From positions 21,052,127 through 21,116,126 of the forward strand of contig NC_060062.1 of assembly GCF_020283565.1 (NCBI RefSeq): a DNA stretch of 64,000 nt. The letters run 5' to 3'. Below the pieces are notes generated by a model. That model saw nothing but the letters and a program-made list of their open reading frames with translations, did no database searches and had not been told where the DNA came from. Source of the DNA: Trifolium pratense. Lineage: Eukaryota > Streptophyta > Magnoliopsida > Fabales > Fabaceae. Position 1 is the first letter of the stretch, and each line of letters begins with the position of its first letter. The position numbers and the translations under genes are program-made. Below, in pieces: positions 57,820-64,000 of this stretch.

Positions 57820-60720
57820 GTGAGTTGCCGGTATTTTGTTTGTGCTTCATTTACTTGCTGCTGTATCTGTGTTTATATCAATTCATGTTATTTATAATAG
57901 AAATGTGTTGTGATGCATTGGGATGATGTTCCATGGGGTTATTGAACTTCAAGGTCCATAGTTTGTTTTGGGTGGTTTATTATATACTTGATATGCATCG
58001 AAATTGGGGTGATGTTGCATGAATTTTTATTGAACGTCAAGGTCCACAGTTGGTTTTGGGTGGGGTTTATTATTTACTTGATTTGATATGTGTTGAAAAT
58101 CTTAAATGTCTGGACTTGCACGGTTGCACCTCATGATGATTTGAAGTAACCCCACATCCACTTACCCTTATGTATACCAAGTGTATTTGGTTGGATGTTA
58201 CTTGATTAAAGCATGCCAGTGTGTACCTTGGTTGTCCATACTCAGTTTATATTTGATATTTTATCTTTTGCTTTTCTTGGCTTTCTTTCTTGATTATGAA
58301 AGTGCAACTACAATATGCTCAGCATCTTAGTTTTTCATCATATTGACACTGCATACACACACTCACTGACAGTTGTGTACTTTCTATTGTGTTGGGATAG
58401 ATTGAAATTTAGCTTCACTCCTGTGAATTCAATTTTGTTTTAGGTACTCTATTCTCATTTAAGTTTTCTGTATCTATTAATTTTCTTGGAGAGAGCATTC
58501 AGAAGTTTGCGTACATCCTTTTTACCATTGATTGCCAAACCTTTGTTTTTTGCATTCTCCTATTTAAATTGTATAATAAATTATTACTGTGAATAATGTT
58601 TTGACCAACTATGGCTCCTGAAAATTTATTTTGCACTATCAGAGGTATGACCTTTGAAATATCATATTTGTATTTGTTTCTTCTCGAGATACCTTTTTTT
58701 GAACTTGGTCTTTTTAAACGTTATGTATTCACTGTGCAGATACTCTCATAGATGCATCAAACATTTAGTTTTGGACTGCTGATTCTTCTGAAGTACCAGG
58801 CCTTATTCAAATGCATCTTTTAAATTTGTAATTTTAATGACTATTTGGTTACTAAAGAACCGGATTCTGAAACCTGTATTTTCTTTCTATCGTAGAAGAT
58901 TTTCCTCCAACTTTTTTTAAAATCATGTAGTACCTCTTTTTCCTTTGTGGAATTTGAGGAATGTGTTGAATTTTGGGGCAGCTAAAACTTTGTTACAATA
59001 ACTTATATGCTTGCTGTAGACCTTACATTTTCTGGATTTCTAATTCTGTTTTATCATTGTTGTTTATCTTCGGAAAACATGACTTTGAAAAGTTTCAGTT
59101 ATGAATTTTACTTGTGTTTCTTTCATTTGGTTATAATCTATGAGGTTTACCAGCTTTATTTAAGTATAATGCTCTCATCTTAAAGAAAAGAATCCATCAT
59201 GGGAATTTGTGATGGCCATTTTTTTTTTGCTTATAGTATCTTATGTTAGAGATTATAAATATATACGTCTCAGCCTGTGTCATTTGAATGTTATTTATTT
59301 CTTCTAGATTTTTTACACGAACTCTTCGTTTACTTTCTTTGAATTTTGAGTTGGGGTTTTAGATTGATATAGTATGACAAAGAATGAAGATTACGCAGTC
59401 TTTTTTTTTTTCTTTCTCCAAATCATCTTTTTAAATTCTTCCTCATTTTTTAATTTTCAAAGCAATTTATTATATTCAAAACTGATGAAGTTTATGGTTT
59501 TAAATAAACTATTTTTTTCTTTCTCAACAAAGGGTTGAACAGTTCTTGAAATTAAAGAGAAGACTTTTATCATTTTATATGCACACCTTGCTTAGCAAGT
59601 GTTAGGATTGATATAAATGACATATGTACACTGTTGCTTGAGAAGTTGGCTTGGCAGACGAAAATTCCATGTCAACAAATGCTAGAATCTACCTGTAAAT
59701 TCTATCATCTGCATAGGCTTGGCCATTTGGTGGGGGTGATGCTCTCACTGCATACAAGTGGTCCGCGTCTTTGGAAGAGTTCATGGGTATGATCCTTTCT
59801 TTTAACTATTAATATTGACTGTGTAGGAAAGTTTGCCTTCATTTGGACATAATCTCAATTTGTTTTTAAAAATGTTCATTCTTCAAGTATTACCAAGTTT
59901 AACTTCTGTATTTCACACGAGTCATTTTACTTTTTGCGACACTCTTTGATGATAGCAAAATTCTCTCAATTTGATATTTTTCTGGCTTTTATAAAGTTAG
60001 CATCTCAAAATTAAAGATGATGGTGTTTTTTAAAATTGATTCCAAAAATATATTATTTTCTACAAAATATTTGGTATTTTGAATCATTTTTTTACTTTTT
60101 TTTTTGGCAATAAAGTATATATGGTGTTCTTTTTTATTCAATTTTTATACTATTTGTGAGCTATGCCAAACTGATTTTAACCTTAAGTTATATCAAGAAA
60201 GCTTAATATTTTAGTCCGTTGTTTATATTTGCGCAAGACATAATGCATAATTTCATTATATATATATATACGGATATATTTAGAATGCTTATGTTTTTAT
60301 TTAAGACTGGAGATTATATCTAGAGACAATTGTTACATTGCTGAGAGATTGCCAAGCAGGAAACCTGATCTGGCCTTAAACATGAGGGATATATTGGCTT
60401 GTCATATATGATTAATCCAAGCCGACTCACATAAGCTGCTGAAGGAGACTACAGTAATATTTGAAATTAACAAATTTATCATGTCATTTTTTTTTTGCTT
60501 GTGGAAATGCCTCTGGATGAGGCATAATTAAAATGCTCCAGTCATTATTTTGTATAGTAACTTAAGTTTAGTGTTCATATACGATTTTCACCAAGCAGGG
60601 ATTGTGGTTAGGTGAATCCCCTCATTACATGCATAACCCCAATTGATTTTATATATGCTGTCATCACATCACCGTTATTAATACTACTATTGGGTGATAA
60701 ATTGTTTAGTAAGGGAGGGC
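57820..60720 (+). other. Probable 3' UTR intron(s) and exons of the UBA2a-like gene, then intergenic
   Basis: A donor stands at 57820. Acceptor candidates are CTGTGCAG ending 58739 and GCATAG ending near 59717. The latter opens a less AT-rich stretch (GGCCATTTGGTGGGGGTGATG... to about 59785) that could be a 3' UTR exon. Exon limits are not certain. No other gene is seen. Confidence 0.45.
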
Positions 60721-63270
60721 ATAAAGCTTTAGCAATTGCATCTTCCATACGCAGGTAGCAACCAACAACACTATACGACCAAGTTATTTGTTTTTCATTC
60801 CCTTTTGTTGTCTGGTTGGCAACATCTTATGTGTGGATGGAGATTTTGTAGTACGACCTACATTTTTTTAAAAAAATTATTAAAATATCAAGTATATGTT
60901 TTTTATACAGATATCAAAGATATTTTATCATATTATTAATTTTATTTTATATATTAAGTAAACATATACTGATTTTGGTATTTGACACAATACATGAGGA
61001 GCTGTGGGTGTAACAGCCTAAATAAAGAGCGCTCGTTTGTTTAGTTAAATTTTTGTAAAATCAGCTTTATCATTCACTAATGTCATTAATGTTTTACATG
61101 TACATGACATCCATGTTTTCTTTAAAAAATAATCCATGTTTATCTTTTGGGAATGAATCCCTCTTGGTGGGTGACAATGGGACAAAACGGAAATGTTGTG
61201 AAAAAAAAAACGAGATTTTGGTGGAAGTTTTGAAGCATAAGAATACATGGTGCAATTTTTTCAGGAGAGAATTCATTATTTTTTTGATAAATTAAGAGTA
61301 TCAAGTTAGGGACAAACATTCCAACATCGTTGGTATTCCCATCCTTCCTCATCCTTCACCTATAGCTCATATTATTATCATGAAAGAATTCATTCATGTC
61401 TATATACAAATCATAATCATAATGTGAAATAAGAAGGATGATTTAGTGCAACTATCTCATAATTGAATGCGTTATTACCACACTTGTTCTTCATTTGTCT
61501 GCTAAAGTCTCATGTTTGCTCAATAACAATTCATACAAGTGTGGGTGGAAATTAAGAGAGGTGATTCATAGGTTTGTTTGGGGGAACAACTTTAGTTCAA
61601 ATGGTGGTTCTACGCTTCATTGATGTTCTAGTTACCCTTATATTTCGTGGCCTTTGCTTGTTAAATGGGCATTAGTGTTGAATTGAGAATCTAAAATAGT
61701 ACAAGTGTTGTGGGATATGAAAATGATGTTAAAAGTTTGATTACTTTTATATTTAAAATGAAGAAGAAATCATTTTTTTTTTGTCTGTTTGTTTACAATG
61801 GTGCCGAAGATCGAACTCTAGCATATTACTCAAATTTTTCATCAATAGACTAAATCTAGTGGTTTAATTTGGATTACTTGCTGAATCTTAAATCAAAGTT
61901 TCCTCTAGGTAATTTTTTTTTATGATATAATCCTGATAATGATATCACGATTTTTAATTTATACTAAAAGCCATAATCTTAAAGAAAGATCTAGTTGAAT
62001 TTGTTTTGTTGGAAATTTAACATGAAAAGTTTGACGTAGAAAGTTTTTTCTGACCATGAAATGTTTTTTTTTTTTGACATCTAATTTTTATGAAAGGAGA
62101 TTTTGAAAATTTAGAATTTGATCAAGAGGTAAGCAAAATTTGTCCATAATTGTTTTAAAATTAATTTCATTCTTACATATGACATGACATTTGTGGGAAT
62201 CACTTAATAGTTGTGTATGGAATTTAAAACGAGTTTCGTAAAAATGACCCTTGAAAATGTATCTACAATAACGGTAATTAAATGAGTTATATAGAATGTT
62301 GAATTTGTTATTTGACCAAAAAAATATGATGAATGTATTTTTTTCTCCTCTCATTGGCGGAATTTGACGTGACAGAATAAGTAGCATAAAAAATTTCAAA
62401 GTAGTTTAAATAAAATACGATATCACCATTAACATTTAGTTACATAATAAAATATCTTATCATTAATATAAGATACTTTACTTTGTTACTAATGAAGCAA
62501 GAGAGCAAAATGTATTAGAGTTTGTACAAGTATGATATTATGTTATATACTATATGACTGTTTATTAATATGTATGATAACAGATTTATTAAAGAAAAAT
62601 ACTATTGTAGATGATCGAAGGATTAGAGAGGCTAAGGTACCCAAGTTTGCACTAACCAAGTTTGAGATGCAAACATTTTTTTCCCGGTGGACACAATATG
62701 GGTTTGTGATGCGGTAGGACATAAAGTGTCTTGGAGAGAAATATTATATATGAAAATTGCTTTTTAGGCACTTTAAATATATTTTGAAATTTTGGAAAGT
62801 TTCAGAGATTTAAAGAGTAATTTACAAATTATAACATACTAATGGTTGGATCTGAAATTTTGAGAGTTTTAAGCCCGTAATGATTCCTTGGACTTCGTAG
62901 TGACCTCTACCATTTGCACCCTATGTATACAACTTGGGAAAGTTACAATTTTTTTTTTGAAGGCACAACAAAACCTTAAGAATATCATGCAAGAGTGTAG
63001 AGGTTGATTGCATACTACAGGCAAAAACATTGAGTTACAAGATTCAAATGTTACATCCGAAAATCAAATGGAAACTCTCACCTGAAAGAAACAATAAGAT
63101 ATCACTAGATATAGTGTAAGTGGTTGATGCACATTATTTGAGTCAATTGCGTGCTATAAACTTCAAGGTAAAATTTGATTCTCGCTCCTTAAAAAGACAA
63201 GGTAAAATTTGATGCAATGTTATGTAAATAAAAGAAAATTGACTATTTAGTAAAAAAAAAAATTAAATAA
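60721..63270. other. Intergenic, no gene seen
   Basis: AT-rich DNA with short frames that show no family. A GATCGAACTCTAG word near 61808 and a CTAAATCTAGTGG word near 61850 faintly recall a SINE on the minus strand but are too weak to call. Confidence 0.4.
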
Positions 63271-63280
63271 ATTTAATGCA

Positions 63281-64000
63281 GATGTAATCCATGCGCTAAA
63301 AAGAAAGTTGAGGGGGTCAAGAGGAGTACTGACACTCAAAATAGACATCAGTAAGACTTATGATAAGGTGGAATGAGGTTTCTTGAGGGGGATATTCGAA
63401 AGGTTGAGATTTGCCTAAAATTGGATACATTGGATGATGCTATGTGTGAGCTCGGTGAACTATTCGATATTAGTGAATTTTGAAAAAACATGACCTATCA
63501 TACCGCAAAGAAGTTTGAGACAAAGAAATCATATTTCTCCTTACCTATTTATATTAGTGACTGAAGGACTGTCTACACTCGTAAAGCGTTCAGTGGCATG
63601 CAACGACCTACACGGTGTGTAGAGGGGGCACCTCTAGTGTCCCACCTACTTTTTGCCGATTACTGTTTCTTATTTTGCAGGTCCAATTTAGAAGAAGCTA
63701 ACCACTTGATGACCATTTTGAAGACTTATTATGAGGAAGCATCGGGACAAGAAATTAATATGTCAAAATCCAAAGTCTTTTACTCAGAACTTAAGCACGG
63801 CGGCACAAGAGGATCTTTCTAGAATGATGGGAGTAGACACGTGCTCGGAACCGAAAACTATCTAGGCTTACCCTCAATGGTGCGAAGAGGTAAGGACACT
63901 TTTGGATATGTGAAAGACCGTATATGGAAGAAGATAAACTCATGGAGAGGTAGAGCACTATCCAAAGAGGTAATGGTTAAATCTATTTTGCAGGCAATTT
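63281..64000 (+). pseudogene. LINE (L1-type) reverse transcriptase fragment, dead, runs off the window
   Basis: Translated pieces in several frames match plant LINE RT in order: KRKLRGSRGVLTLKIDISKTYDKVE at 63295-63375, a WIHWMMLCVSSVNYSILVN block at about 63425-63480, then SHLLFADYCFLFCRSN near 63633-63680 and GQEINMSKSK near 63745. The catalytic FADD motif reads FADY, so the second Asp is lost. Stops and frameshifts are frequent. Confidence 0.85.

Noticed and set aside
61795..61870. Possible SINE on the minus strand
   Set aside because: The A and B box words are too diverged and no tail or target duplication was seen.
63095..63190. Possible SINE (GTGTAAGTGGTTGATG and TTTGATTCTCGCTCC)
   Set aside because: Some resemblance to Pol III boxes, but spacing and ends could not be supported.
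1..64000. Intact tRNA, rRNA or gene-cluster type systems
   Set aside because: No complete tRNA cloverleaf or rRNA sequence was seen, and the five host genes show no functional linkage.

Overview
The window is plant nuclear DNA. It is AT-rich, its genes have short introns with GT..AG borders, and most of its length is transposable elements. The SINE types, the CCCGTGC/GCACGGG Helitron termini and the MITE families look like those I know from legumes, probably the Medicago/Trifolium/pea side. That placement is inference from recognition, not a search.

Five host genes are supported. (1) 1-1846, plus: the 3' part of a pectinesterase (five exons; the start lies before the window). (2) 5061-9587, minus: a complete SnRK1 beta subunit (KINB1 type, 279 aa, four exons, 3.5 kb first intron). 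(3) 27438-28718, plus: an acidic, proline-rich, zinc-finger-like protein of unrecognised family with a probable 5' UTR exon near 25.95 kb. (4) 43541-46250, minus: a group A bZIP factor of the ABI5/AREB type (270 aa, three exons). (5) 56305-57819, plus: a UBA2a-like RNA-binding protein with two RRMs, encoded in one exon whose stop codon directly touches a splice donor. The genes belong to unrelated pathways and do not form a functional cluster.

The rest is nested mobile DNA. 2.5-4.3 kb: a terminal-inverted-repeat element sitting in the A box of a SINE, with a second repeat inside it. 9.9-10.2 kb: a short truncated LINE with a clean target duplication. 11.57-22.20 kb: a 10.6 kb Copia-type LTR retrotransposon with identical 186 bp LTRs, decayed pol, a 6.2 kb CACTA transposon inside, and a MITE. 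23.0-25.6 kb: retroposons and Helitron ends. 30.5-35.1 kb: LINE fragments within a direct duplication. 35.5-36.7 and 40.8-41.5 kb: two hAT-family elements. 47.8-48.5 kb: a foldback Mutator-like element. 49.4-49.8 kb: a MITE. 50.9-55.8 kb: a Copia element that lacks its 3' LTR and is joined to a LINE tail. 63.3 kb to the end: a dead LINE reverse transcriptase.

I did not find a convincing new host system. The most unusual structures are the retroelement at 11.57-22.20 kb (identical LTRs around dead coding and a row of short dyads in its leader), the 31-base homopolymer that breaks the CACTA second gene, and the Copia/LINE junction.
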